From JANQIV01 sp050117315 (GTDB taxonomy: Bacteria; Bacteroidota; Ignavibacteria; Ignavibacteriales; Melioribacteraceae): a stretch of DNA of 39,136 bases. Both the position numbers and the translations under genes were made by a program. The DNA is taken from assembly GCA_050117315.1 (NCBI GenBank), contig JASFMY010000051.1, forward strand, positions 1 to 39,136. The letters run 5' to 3'. Of this stretch, positions 7,887-16,770 are shown one piece after another. The notes below the pieces were generated by a model that worked only from the letters and a program-made list of their open reading frames with translations, searched no databases and was not told the DNA's origin. Positions within the stretch are counted from its first letter, which is position 1, and each line of letters begins with the position of its first letter.

Positions 7887-9182
7887 TTATTGACCCAACA
7901 GAAAATCTCTAAAGCCATCATATTTATTTGTCAGCTTTATCGACTTCTTTTCTTTGGCTATGCATTCAGCTAACTTTGCCGGTATTTCAACTTCTTTATT
8001 GATTGTATTTTCAACAATATCTTTGAATTTGGCCGGGTGTGCTGTTTCCAGTATTATTCCTGAATAATTGTCAATTTTATACTTTGCTACATAATCATTA
8101 AGGGCGTTATAGGCAACTGCCCCGTGCGGATCAATAACATAATTGAATTTTTTGTACACATCCCTAATTGCATTTTGTGTTTTTTTATCACTATAGCTTT
8201 TGGAGAAAATAACTTTGCGTGTTAGTTCAATATCATCGTTAAACATAAATTTGATCCGTTCAAGGTTGCTCGGATTTCCAACATCCATAGCGTTCGACAA
8301 TGTTTTGACCGACTTTCTCGGTGTAAATATTCCGCTGTTAATGTATTCTTCAAATACATTATTATCATTTGTTGCCGCAATAAATTTATTGACATCGAAC
8401 CCTATTTGGTTTGCGAGCAAGCCGCCCGTCAGGTTGCCTAAGTTCCCGGAAGGGACCGAAAATATTATTGATTTGTCTACATCCCCTAATTGTTTTAATG
8501 CTTCCACATAATAAAACGACTGCGGGATTAGTCGAGCAATGTTGATTGAATTTGCAGATGTTAAATTCAATTTCTCGTTTATGGATTTATCACTAAAAGC
8601 TGTTTTAACAAGGTATTGGCAGTCATCAAACGTTCCGTCAATTTCCAGTGATATAACATTCTTGCCGTACGTTGTAAGCTGCTTTTCTTGGATTTCACTT
8701 ACTTTTCCCGAAGGATATAAAAGGAAGACATTTATCCCGTCAATGCCGTAAAAGCCGTTTGCAACAGCGCTTCCCGTATCTCCCGATGTTGCAACCAAAA
8801 CATTCAAAGATGATTCACCGTTATTTATATAATTCATCAATCTTGCCATAAACCGCGCGCCGAAATCTTTAAAAGCCAAAGTAGGTCCGTGAAACAGCTC
8901 AAGCACAAATTGATTTTCATTAAGTCTGACTAACGGTGCAGGAAAGTTTATTGATGAATTTATAACTTCTCTTAAATCATTTCCAGGTATCCCGGGGAAG
9001 AACAATTTTGCAATCTCAAAAGAGTTTTCCTGGAATGAGTTTGAATAAAAGTCTTTGAAAAAAGATTCTTTCAGTTTCGGCAGTTCTTCAGGGAAATATA
9101 ATCCCCCGTCATCTGCAAGACCTTTCAGTACTGCGGTTTGATAATTTACCGGCTTACTTTTTCTTGTACTTATAAATTTCAT
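7887..9182 (-). CDS. thrC: Threonine synthase
   Basis: This PLP enzyme converts O-phosphohomoserine to threonine, the last step of the pathway. The 431-residue length and the N-terminus beginning MKFISTRKS and continuing GLADDGGLYFPEELP are typical of the long (E. coli/yeast-like) class of ThrC. The lysine that holds PLP is K105 in FHGPTLAFKDFGARF; the phosphate loop is VPSGNLGNL in the middle, and ATSGDTGSAV is also present. It begins immediately at the end of thrB (9183), so the genes are translationally coupled. Confidence 0.96.
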   Translation of the reverse strand: MKFISTRKSKPVNYQTAVLKGLADDGGLYFPEELPKLKESFFKDFYSNSFQENSFEIAKLFFPGIPGNDLREVINSSINFPAPLVRLNENQFVLELFHGPTLAFKDFGARFMARLMNYINNGESSLNVLVATSGDTGSAVANGFYGIDGINVFLLYPSGKVSEIQEKQLTTYGKNVISLEIDGTFDDCQYLVKTAFSDKSINEKLNLTSANSINIARLIPQSFYYVEALKQLGDVDKSIIFSVPSGNLGNLTGGLLANQIGFDVNKFIAATNDNNVFEEYINSGIFTPRKSVKTLSNAMDVGNPSNLERIKFMFNDDIELTRKVIFSKSYSDKKTQNAIRDVYKKFNYVIDPHGAVAYNALNDYVAKYKIDNYSGIILETAHPAKFKDIVENTINKEVEIPAKLAECIAKEKKSIKLTNKYDGFRDFLLGQ

Positions 9183-10124
9183 TTATCCTATTACCTTAGG
9201 TGGATTCGGGTTTACTGAAGATATATAACTATTGGAACCTATTGATTTGCCGTAAAGGTATTCCTGAATTTTGTTGCCGATGAGTTCAGCAGTAGAAATA
9301 TTATCCGAGACGGCAAATACAGTAGGGCCTGAACCTGAAATATTAAAAGCATAGGCTCCGTTATCAAACGCTATTTCTTTCATTTCACCATAATGAGGAA
9401 TAAGGTGTTTTCTGTATGGTTCAGCAAGTTTATCCTGAATTGAATCGCTAATCAATTGGATATCTTTTTGATAAAAGCCTGAAATCAGTCCGGCTGTTTT
9501 ACCGGTTTGAAAAACTGCATCTTTAAAACTAATCTCACCCGGTAGTATTGATCTTGCTTGAGAAGTTTTTATTTCTATATCGGGATAAATTAAAGTAAAA
9601 AATAAGTCTTCAGGATAAGGCAACGCAATAACATTCAGAGGGTTATAACTGTTTATTAAAACAACCCCGCCGTATAAGCATGGAGCAACGTTATCGGCAT
9701 GAATTGCTTTGCTGGCAATCTTTTCACCTTCAAGTGCGTGGTAGATTAATTCTTGTTTTTTAATTTTTAAGTTGAATAATTCATTAGCAGCAAAAACCCC
9801 TGCTACAGCGCTTGATGCACTTGAACCGAGACCGCTTCCGATACCAAGTTTTTTATAAATGGTAATATCTATTCCGCAGTCCACCTGGTATTTTTCTAAT
9901 AATTGCTTTACTGCGAAGCCGCAAGTATTCTTCTCAATTTCTTTTGGAATGTTTAATTCTAGCGGAAATATTTCTTTTATAACAATTTCTTTATCTTCTC
10001 TTTTTTCAATAATTATTTCATCGCTTACGACATTTATCGAAATTCCGAGAATGTCAAACCCGCTGCCTAAGTTTGACATGCTTGCGCATGCTTCAACTTT
10101 TATACTTGAATTTAATCTGCTCAA
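9183..10124 (-). CDS. thrB: Homoserine kinase (GHMP family)
   Basis: This enzyme phosphorylates homoserine for ThrC. GHMP hallmarks are the N-terminal SNLGSGFDILG (residues 17-27), the ATP-binding LGIGSGLGSSASS (93-105) and the C-terminal FNISGSGPTVFA. The 313 residues are normal. The start codon is TTG at 10124, overlapping the asd stop as TTGA. The first in-frame ATG (residue 16) would cut the first beta strand, so the TTG start is likely real. It is translationally coupled to asd upstream and thrC downstream. Confidence 0.94.
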   Translation of the reverse strand: MSRLNSSIKVEACASMSNLGSGFDILGISINVVSDEIIIEKREDKEIVIKEIFPLELNIPKEIEKNTCGFAVKQLLEKYQVDCGIDITIYKKLGIGSGLGSSASSAVAGVFAANELFNLKIKKQELIYHALEGEKIASKAIHADNVAPCLYGGVVLINSYNPLNVIALPYPEDLFFTLIYPDIEIKTSQARSILPGEISFKDAVFQTGKTAGLISGFYQKDIQLISDSIQDKLAEPYRKHLIPHYGEMKEIAFDNGAYAFNISGSGPTVFAVSDNISTAELIGNKIQEYLYGKSIGSNSYISSVNPNPPKVIG

Positions 10125-11161
10125 TTGAAATACCCTTTTGATTTTAATAACTCGGCAATAAGTATAGTTCCTCCCGCTGCACCTCTAACGGTATTGTGAG
10201 AAAGTATTACAAATTTATAATCGAATAAACTGCATTCCCTTAGTCTGCCGACTGAAACAGCCATTCCCCTTTCAATATCCCTATGCAGCTTCGGTTGCGG
10301 GTATTTATCCTCTTCGAAATAAACTATCGGATTCTTGGGGGCAAAAGGTAAATTCAATTCTTGCGGCAGTGATTTAAAGTTTATGAGTGTATCAACCAGT
10401 TCACTTTTTGCAGGTTTATTTTCTAATTTTACCTGTACACATTCCATATGTCCGTCAATAACCGGAACCCTATTACACTGGGCGCTTATTTTTATATCTT
10501 CATTTACAAAGGAATCATTTTTAATACTGCCGAAGATCTTTAACGGTTCTTTTATCATTTTTTCTTCTTCACCTGAAATGTATGGTACTACATTATCAAT
10601 CATATCTATAGAAGACAAACCGGGATAACCGGCGCCTGAAACTGCTTGCATGGTTGTTACATTTAGTTCCTTTATTTTATATTTATCATGAATAGGTTTT
10701 AACGCCAGTACCATTCCAATAGTAGAACAGTTAGGATTGGTTACTATAAATCCTTTATAGTTTTGCTTACCTATAATTTCCAAATGTTCGTGGTTTACTT
10801 CCGGTATAACCAACGGGACATCACCATCAGACCTGTGGTTCCTTGAATTAGAAATAACGTAATACCCTTGTTCTGCAAATTCGGTTTCAATTTCTCCGGC
10901 AATACTTGAATCCAATGCGGAGAATACAATTTCGCTTTCCAGATCTGGTTTACATTCTTTAACAACCATATCCTTTATTCTAACGGGTATAGGCGAAGCT
11001 AAAAACCAATTAGCCGCTTCGGAATATTTTTTACCTGCAGATTTTTTAGATGCAGCCAATTCAGTTATTTCAAACCACGGATGATCATCCAATAATTGAA
11101 TAAACTTTTGACCTACACTTCCTGTTGCCCCCAATACGGCAACACTAATTTTATTGTTCAT
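10121..11161 (-). CDS. asd: Aspartate-semialdehyde dehydrogenase
   Basis: This enzyme reduces aspartyl phosphate to aspartate semialdehyde with NADPH, feeding lysine, methionine and threonine synthesis. The Rossmann motif VLGATGSVGQKF is at residues 9-20 and the nucleophile is Cys145 in TNPNCSTIGM. The 346-residue length and the fungal/archaeal-like motif SGAGYPGLSSIDMIDNVVPY indicate the second ASD subgroup rather than the E. coli type. The stop overlaps the thrB start by four bases, and the start lies two bases after thrA. Confidence 0.95.
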   Translation of the reverse strand: MNNKISVAVLGATGSVGQKFIQLLDDHPWFEITELAASKKSAGKKYSEAANWFLASPIPVRIKDMVVKECKPDLESEIVFSALDSSIAGEIETEFAEQGYYVISNSRNHRSDGDVPLVIPEVNHEHLEIIGKQNYKGFIVTNPNCSTIGMVLALKPIHDKYKIKELNVTTMQAVSGAGYPGLSSIDMIDNVVPYISGEEEKMIKEPLKIFGSIKNDSFVNEDIKISAQCNRVPVIDGHMECVQVKLENKPAKSELVDTLINFKSLPQELNLPFAPKNPIVYFEEDKYPQPKLHRDIERGMAVSVGRLRECSLFDYKFVILSHNTVRGAAGGTILIAELLKSKGYFN

Positions 11162-11163
11162 TT

Positions 11164-13620
11164 TTAACCCAAATAATTTGATACTCTTAAAATGTCGGCA
11201 AATACACCGGAAGCCGTAAAACCTGCACCTGCTCCGGGACCTTTAATTACAAGCGGTTTCTCGCTGTAATTAGCTGTTGTAAATGCAACTATATTATCAT
11301 TTCCTTTTAACTCAAAGAAAGGATGGTCTTTCCCAATAAATTCAATACCGACTTTCGCTTTTTTGTTTTCATATTTCGCTATGTAACATAATACTTTGTC
11401 CTGCTTTGCAGCTTTATTTTTTAACGATGCATAACGTTTATCAATTTCTTTAATATTCTTGATGAAGTCGGAAATGTCTTTATATTTTTTTAATTCTTTT
11501 GGAATTAGATTTTCAGTTGCTATGTCGCTTAGTTCCATTTTAATCCCGGCTTCCCTAATTAGAATAAGCAGTTTTCTTGCAACATCCAATCCATTTAAGT
11601 CATCTCTCGGATCAGGTTCTGTGTAGCCCTTGCTTTTTGCATCAATAATAATCTTGCTAAAATCATTTTCATTTTTGAATTCATTAAATAAATAGCTTAA
11701 TGTTCCGGACAACACACCTTCTATTTTTATTATCTCATCGCCCGAAGCTATTAAATCTTTTAGTGTTCTTATAATAGGAAGAGCTGCGCCGACGTTGGTA
11801 CCGTACCTAAATACAGTGTTATTCTTCTTAGCTTCTTTTCTTAAATCTTTATAAAAACTATAATCCTTTGTATTTGCTATTTTATTCGGTGTAACAATTG
11901 ATATACTTGATTTCAGTAAATCGTGGTAGTACGGAATTACCGTTTCATTTCCAGTGCAATCTACCAATATATTATTGGGTAGGTTTAGATCAACAATTTT
12001 ACCAATAAATTTTTTTATATCGGATTTTCCTTTTGCTTTCTTTAGTACCTTACTCCACTCCGCTAAATCAATTCCTTCTTCATCTATTATCATTTTCTTT
12101 GAATTAGCTAAACCAACCAATTTATATTTTACGTTAAGTTCTTCCTCCGAATATTTTTTCCTTTCATCAAGCCTTTTTATTAATTCACTGCCTACTAAAC
12201 CGGGGCCGACTATAAATAGGTTAAGCACTATTTTGTTTGAAAGAAATACTGAATCGTGTAATACATTAAGCGCTTTCCTGAGATGTTTTTTATTTATAAC
12301 TAGAGAAATATTTAGCTCAGATGAACCTTGAGCAATAGCAACTATGTTAATCCCGTTTTTACCTAAAGACTCAACAACCTTCCCGGATACTCCGTGAGTT
12401 CTCTTTAAGTCTTCACCAACTACAGCTATAATTGAAAGTTCATCTTCAAGTTTTACTTTGTTGATTATCCTGTCTTTTATTTCATATTTAAATTCTTCTT
12501 CAATTGTTTCTTTTGCTTCAATACCGTATTGAGGTAATACTGCAAAACAGATTGTATGTTCGGATGATGCTTGTGTAATTAGTATGATACTGATATTCTT
12601 TTGTGCAAGACAGTTAAATAAACGTGAAGCAATACCCGGTACGCCTATCATACCGGAACCGGAAACAGTAATTAATGAAACGTCGTCGATAGATGAAATA
12701 CCTTTTACATTGAAAGGAACTTCTTTTTCTTTTTCTAAAATCAAAGTTCCTTTGAAGTCCAGGTTAAAAGTATTTTTTATTACAATCTTTATTTTCTTTT
12801 CCAGCGCAGGCTGCATAGTGGGCGGATAAATAACTTTTGCGCCAAAGTGTGAGAGTTCCATTGCTTCTTCAAAAGTAACTGCTTTAACGGAAAATGCATT
12901 TGGTACTTTACGAGGGTCGGCTGTTAGAATGCCATCCACATCAGTCCAAATTTCTATTATATTAGCTTTTAGCGCTGCTCCTAATATTGAAGCTGTTAAA
13001 TCGGAACCACCTCTTCCAATAGTTGTAGTAAAACCTTTTTTGTCTTTGCCTATAAAACCCGTTACAACTTGAACGCCTTTATTGGCATCAAAGTATTGTC
13101 TAATATTAGTATAAGTTTTTTTGATATCAATTTTTGCGTAGCCATAGTTACTGTCTGTAATAACAATATCTCTTGAATCCAAAAAATTGCTCTTTATTCC
13201 ACTGCTGTTTAATGCAACATTAATTATTGAGCATGATAATCTTTCTCCAAATGACACGATATGATCTTGTGTTTTCTTTGTCAGCTCTCTTAACAGGTAA
13301 ACACTTTGAAGAATGTCTTTTAGTTCTTCAAAAAGGTTAAGCACAAAATTTTTTATTGACTGGCTTTCGTCATCAGGTAAGAGTTGCTTAATGCAATCAA
13401 GATGACGTTTCCTTAATTTTGAAAGATCCGTGTAATATGACGAATTATTCGCAAGCGCTTTTTCACTTATAGATAATAATTCATCAGTAACACCTTGAAA
13501 AGCTGAAAAGACTACACAAAATTCAATTCCTTGTGAAGAATAATCTTTCAGAATGTTTATAACTTTTTTTATCCTGTCGGGTGTACCGACAGACGATCCA
13601 CCAAATTTTAGTACTTTCAT
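11164..13620 (-). CDS. thrA: Bifunctional aspartokinase / homoserine dehydrogenase
   Basis: The 818 residues cover both steps that open and commit the pathway. The aspartokinase domain starts with MKVLKFGGSSVGTPDRI and has TTIGRGGSDLTA near residue 200. Two ACT-type regulatory segments follow (about 310-460), including ISLITVSGSGMIGVPGIASR-like and NGINIVAIAQGSSELN. Homoserine dehydrogenase begins at about 465 with the NAD(P) loop FIVGPGLVGSEL and includes VTPNKIANT and EGVLSGTLSYLFNEF. The family is usually inhibited by threonine through the ACT segments. It is followed after two bases by asd and preceded after 25 bases by pduT. AAGAAG lies just before the ATG. Confidence 0.95.
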   Translation of the reverse strand: MKVLKFGGSSVGTPDRIKKVINILKDYSSQGIEFCVVFSAFQGVTDELLSISEKALANNSSYYTDLSKLRKRHLDCIKQLLPDDESQSIKNFVLNLFEELKDILQSVYLLRELTKKTQDHIVSFGERLSCSIINVALNSSGIKSNFLDSRDIVITDSNYGYAKIDIKKTYTNIRQYFDANKGVQVVTGFIGKDKKGFTTTIGRGGSDLTASILGAALKANIIEIWTDVDGILTADPRKVPNAFSVKAVTFEEAMELSHFGAKVIYPPTMQPALEKKIKIVIKNTFNLDFKGTLILEKEKEVPFNVKGISSIDDVSLITVSGSGMIGVPGIASRLFNCLAQKNISIILITQASSEHTICFAVLPQYGIEAKETIEEEFKYEIKDRIINKVKLEDELSIIAVVGEDLKRTHGVSGKVVESLGKNGINIVAIAQGSSELNISLVINKKHLRKALNVLHDSVFLSNKIVLNLFIVGPGLVGSELIKRLDERKKYSEEELNVKYKLVGLANSKKMIIDEEGIDLAEWSKVLKKAKGKSDIKKFIGKIVDLNLPNNILVDCTGNETVIPYYHDLLKSSISIVTPNKIANTKDYSFYKDLRKEAKKNNTVFRYGTNVGAALPIIRTLKDLIASGDEIIKIEGVLSGTLSYLFNEFKNENDFSKIIIDAKSKGYTEPDPRDDLNGLDVARKLLILIREAGIKMELSDIATENLIPKELKKYKDISDFIKNIKEIDKRYASLKNKAAKQDKVLCYIAKYENKKAKVGIEFIGKDHPFFELKGNDNIVAFTTANYSEKPLVIKGPGAGAGFTASGVFADILRVSNYLG

Positions 13621-13645
13621 TTCTTCTTTATATTTTGTGGTAGGT

Positions 13646-14197
13646 TTAAATCATTTCACTAAGCAGCTCAGGTCTTGGCTGAGCTATCACTACTTTATTG
13701 ACTAATAATCCTTTTTCGCTAATTACTTCTGCCCCGCTTTCAACGGCGCTTTTTACTGCAGCTACTTCCCCTGTAATTGTACAGAATGCTTTTCCGCCTA
13801 ATGCCATTGCCAATCTTATCTCAATTATTCTAACTGCTGCTGCTTTAACCGCAGCGTCTGCTCCTTCAATTAAAGAAGCTACCGAATAAGCTTCCAGTAT
13901 ACCGAGCGATTCAAGTTGTTCAACACCTGAATGACCGGACAATGCAGGGAATATATCTTTATGAACATTAGGTATTACAAATGTATCTATTATGGCATAG
14001 TCCAACTGGTTGGCAGCAGCCTCCACAGCAGTTTGAACTTCTGCAACTAATCCTCCAACCATAACCATATATTTCCCGGAACAGATTGTACGGGATAGAA
14101 TCAATTCAACATCAGAAGTTTTTAACATAATGTCGGCCGCTTGCATTCCTGCAGCAATGCTTGTTAATTCAACCAATCCCAATGAATTCATTTTCAT
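13646..14197 (-). CDS. pduT: PduT-like trimeric microcompartment shell protein (tandem BMC domains)
   Basis: The 183 residues contain two BMC domains: residues about 4-85 (SLGLVELTSIAAGMQAAD) and about 95-180 (SLGILEAYSVASLIEGAD). Length and sequence follow PduT of the propanediol-utilisation compartment, including the pore motif TICSGKY with Cys39, the position that in PduT binds a [4Fe-4S] cluster at the trimer centre. The C-terminus ending KGLLVNKVVIAQPRPE is also PduT-like. It follows pduS by 17 bases, and AAGGAA precedes the start. No hexameric shell protein, pentamer or signature enzyme is encoded in the window, so the shell it belongs to must be elsewhere or absent. The location directly before thrA is unusual. 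Confidence 0.9.
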   Translation of the reverse strand: MKMNSLGLVELTSIAAGMQAADIMLKTSDVELILSRTICSGKYMVMVGGLVAEVQTAVEAAANQLDYAIIDTFVIPNVHKDIFPALSGHSGVEQLESLGILEAYSVASLIEGADAAVKAAAVRIIEIRLAMALGGKAFCTITGEVAAVKSAVESGAEVISEKGLLVNKVVIAQPRPELLSEMI

Positions 14198-14214
14198 TGT
14201 TTTCCTTCAAGTTT

Positions 14215-15531
14215 TTAATTTGCAGATATCCCGATAAATTCTTCCGAAACATAAGTAACTACACCGTCAATAGATGAATGTATTTTTGCGCCGAGTTTCC
14301 CTTCTTCAACATCGCCGATTAAATCATTTTTTGCAACATGGTCACCAATATTTACTAAAGCTTTTGCAGGCGTACCTACATGCTGTTTTAGCATTATCTT
14401 TACCGAACCCGGTTTCGGCTTTTCATTATTAAATGGGGTTTTGGAATCCAAATGAGTAACGTTTAATTTTTTCATCAGCATTTTTAACGGCACCCTTCTC
14501 CCCTCTTTAACGGGATGAACCCGCACGTCTTTCTGCTGCTCATATTTTATTCCCATTTTGTGCATTTCAGCTTTACCCTGGTCACATGCTTCACGAGGGT
14601 AAAGGTCTTCCGGGCAGGAATATAGAGAACACAATCCGCAAGAGCAGCATAGATCCGCATATTGATTCCAAACAGCTTTGCCCGTTGTAGTAAAAACCAA
14701 AGAGCGCATTACTTTATGGGGTTGTACATCGTAACCTAATAAATATCTGGGGCAGAACTCGGTACAGTATGAACATTGATCGCAAGCGGATTTACCTATC
14801 CTGTTCATGCTTTGCTTCTCTTTATTCATTCTTTGAATCAAGTAATGTTCCTTAGGTAAAATGATCAACCCGGAACATGTTTTTGTGACTACCTGGCTTA
14901 AGTCGAAAGTTAATTTTCCCATCAATAAACCGCTTACAAAAACACCGTATTCCCGGATTGTTGTTCCCCCGGCAAAATTTATTATTTCATCGAAAGTGGT
15001 TCCGACCGGGACCCACATTGTAGACGGATTTCTAACAGCACCGGCTACACAAATAAATTTTTCAGTTACAGGGATTCCTTCGCTGGCATTTCTTATGTTG
15101 TAAAATGTTTCTACGTTATTAACAACACAGCCAACATCAAGAGGAATTCCATGAGGAGGTATCAGTCTTTTGGTTGCATGATAGACCAGTTCATACTCAT
15201 CACCGGAAGGATAAAAATCTCCGAGTAAACTAAGTTCAATATTTTTATCATCAATATTTTTTTCTATTGCTTCTACGGCAGCAGCATTTTTAGTCTTTAT
15301 TCCGAAGTATCCTATTCTGGCTTTAGTGCTGTGCTGCATCATTTCCATACCTTCAAGAATTTTTTCCGGGTACCTGCACATGATTTCAAAATCTTTATGC
15401 AGTAAAGGTTCACACTCAGCACCGTTTGCCAAAACAAATTCAACTTCGGATTTAGCTTTTACATGTGTAGGAAAACCGGCTCCTCCGGCACCAACAACTC
15501 CTGCATTAAAAATTTGATCTACCAGGGACAT
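14215..15531 (-). CDS. pduS: PduS-like RnfC-type iron-sulfur flavoprotein (electron transfer to microcompartment)
   Basis: This 438-residue protein matches PduS (known as a cobalamin reductase or compartment electron-transfer protein). The N-terminal glycine-rich FMN/NADH region reads GVVGAGGAGFPTHVKA (about residues 11-26) and NGAECEPLLHKDFE follows, as in RnfC. Two ferredoxin-type clusters are visible: CDQCSYCTEFCP (about 250-261) and CSCGLCSLYSCP (about 293-304). The C-terminal ~80 residues resemble a barrel-sandwich domain (GDVEEGKLGAKIHSSIDG). In known systems PduS docks to the PduT trimer and passes electrons through its cluster. Its ATG directly abuts the stop of the phosphatase gene and its stop is 17 bases before pduT. 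Confidence 0.9.
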   Translation of the reverse strand: MSLVDQIFNAGVVGAGGAGFPTHVKAKSEVEFVLANGAECEPLLHKDFEIMCRYPEKILEGMEMMQHSTKARIGYFGIKTKNAAAVEAIEKNIDDKNIELSLLGDFYPSGDEYELVYHATKRLIPPHGIPLDVGCVVNNVETFYNIRNASEGIPVTEKFICVAGAVRNPSTMWVPVGTTFDEIINFAGGTTIREYGVFVSGLLMGKLTFDLSQVVTKTCSGLIILPKEHYLIQRMNKEKQSMNRIGKSACDQCSYCTEFCPRYLLGYDVQPHKVMRSLVFTTTGKAVWNQYADLCCSCGLCSLYSCPEDLYPREACDQGKAEMHKMGIKYEQQKDVRVHPVKEGRRVPLKMLMKKLNVTHLDSKTPFNNEKPKPGSVKIMLKQHVGTPAKALVNIGDHVAKNDLIGDVEEGKLGAKIHSSIDGVVTYVSEEFIGISAN

Positions 15532-16770
15532 TTAATTTTCCCTCTTCTTAATCACTACAAGTGTTTTATCGTCCTGGTATTTACTGTTGGATGTTGAGAA
15601 TTTATTCACATCATCAAGTATAGTATATACTAATTCTTTGGGAGATAAATCAATATTATCAAGTATAAGAGTTTTCAGTCTTTCTTCTTCATAAAACTCA
15701 TATTTATCATTTGCGGCTTCCGTTATGCCGTCGGAGTATAAAACCAATATATCTCCCGGTTTAAAGTTTAGACTATCGGTATCAAACTTCGCATTGGGAG
15801 CTACACCTAACAACGGGCCGGTCGGCTCTAATAAAGTAACAGTGTTTTTTTGCTTGCTTACATAAATAGGCGGGCTGTGCCCGGCATTTGCATAAAGGAA
15901 CAAGCCTTTTTTATCGCAGGAAATTTCGCCGTAAAACATTGTTGAAAACCTGTCGTCGCTAAAAATTTTGTTTATCAAATGATTTACCTTAAACATGAAG
16001 GGAGAAATTTTAATTTCGAATGTACTAGCCATTCTTACGGCGCCTGAAACATACATTGCTTCTGCAGCAGCACTTATCCCCTTTGAGGCAGCATCGCCGA
16101 CAACTATCCCTAATCTTTCTTCGTTGTCGCCAATACGGAGATAATCAAAAAAATCGCCTCCCAAATTTTCAGCAGGTATTGTTACTCCGAATAAATCATA
16201 ATTATGAAATCTGTATTCATGTTCAGGTAAGATACTTTTTTGCAGTTCTTTTGCTTTATCAATATCTGCAATTAAATGCTGCTGGTGTTTAGACAGCCGT
16301 CTCTCAAATAATTTTGATGTTAATACGGTTGACACAATATTAAGCGTGTATCTTAATTCTTCGTCAATATCTTCGCTGTTCAACGCCATCAGAAATTGAT
16401 AGTAACTATCTTTGCCGATTTTAATTTTGTTACCTATGCCCGTAGCCGAATATCTAAAAATTCCTTTTTTCAACAATTCTACATTAGTTTCATTTGTAAG
16501 AATAGTTCTTTCTCTTGAAATTAATTTAAATATCGGATTCTCATCTAAATGCAGTCTAAAGTTTTCATTGATTCTTGGAACATTACCTGTTTGGAATAAT
16601 AATTTGTATGTTTTTTTATCTTCCTCCAGTTTCCAGATTCTTCCTCCCGAGACGTTTGTTTCCTGGTTTGCAACAATCTGGTTAAGCACTTCGTTAAGCA
16701 AATCATGAAACGATTCTACCTTTCTGGAAGCAATAGTCTCAATTGTTTTGTAAAATTTTCTTTGTTTCAA
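15532..16770 (-). CDS. GAF-SpoIIE (PP2C-type) serine phosphatase
   Basis: The N-terminal half (about residues 15-165) looks like a GAF sensor domain. The C-terminal half (about 185-410) is a SpoIIE/RsbU-type PP2C phosphatase with metal-binding motifs GGDFFDYL (about 205-212), VVGDAASKGISAA, YANAGHSPP and PGDILVLYSDGITEA. Such enzymes usually dephosphorylate STAS anti-anti-sigma proteins. No STAS or anti-sigma kinase gene is seen nearby. The stop touches the pduS start and the start touches the stop of the DUF4032 gene, so these are coupled. Confidence 0.9.
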   Translation of the reverse strand: MKQRKFYKTIETIASRKVESFHDLLNEVLNQIVANQETNVSGGRIWKLEEDKKTYKLLFQTGNVPRINENFRLHLDENPIFKLISRERTILTNETNVELLKKGIFRYSATGIGNKIKIGKDSYYQFLMALNSEDIDEELRYTLNIVSTVLTSKLFERRLSKHQQHLIADIDKAKELQKSILPEHEYRFHNYDLFGVTIPAENLGGDFFDYLRIGDNEERLGIVVGDAASKGISAAAEAMYVSGAVRMASTFEIKISPFMFKVNHLINKIFSDDRFSTMFYGEISCDKKGLFLYANAGHSPPIYVSKQKNTVTLLEPTGPLLGVAPNAKFDTDSLNFKPGDILVLYSDGITEAANDKYEFYEEERLKTLILDNIDLSPKELVYTILDDVNKFSTSNSKYQDDKTLVVIKKREN

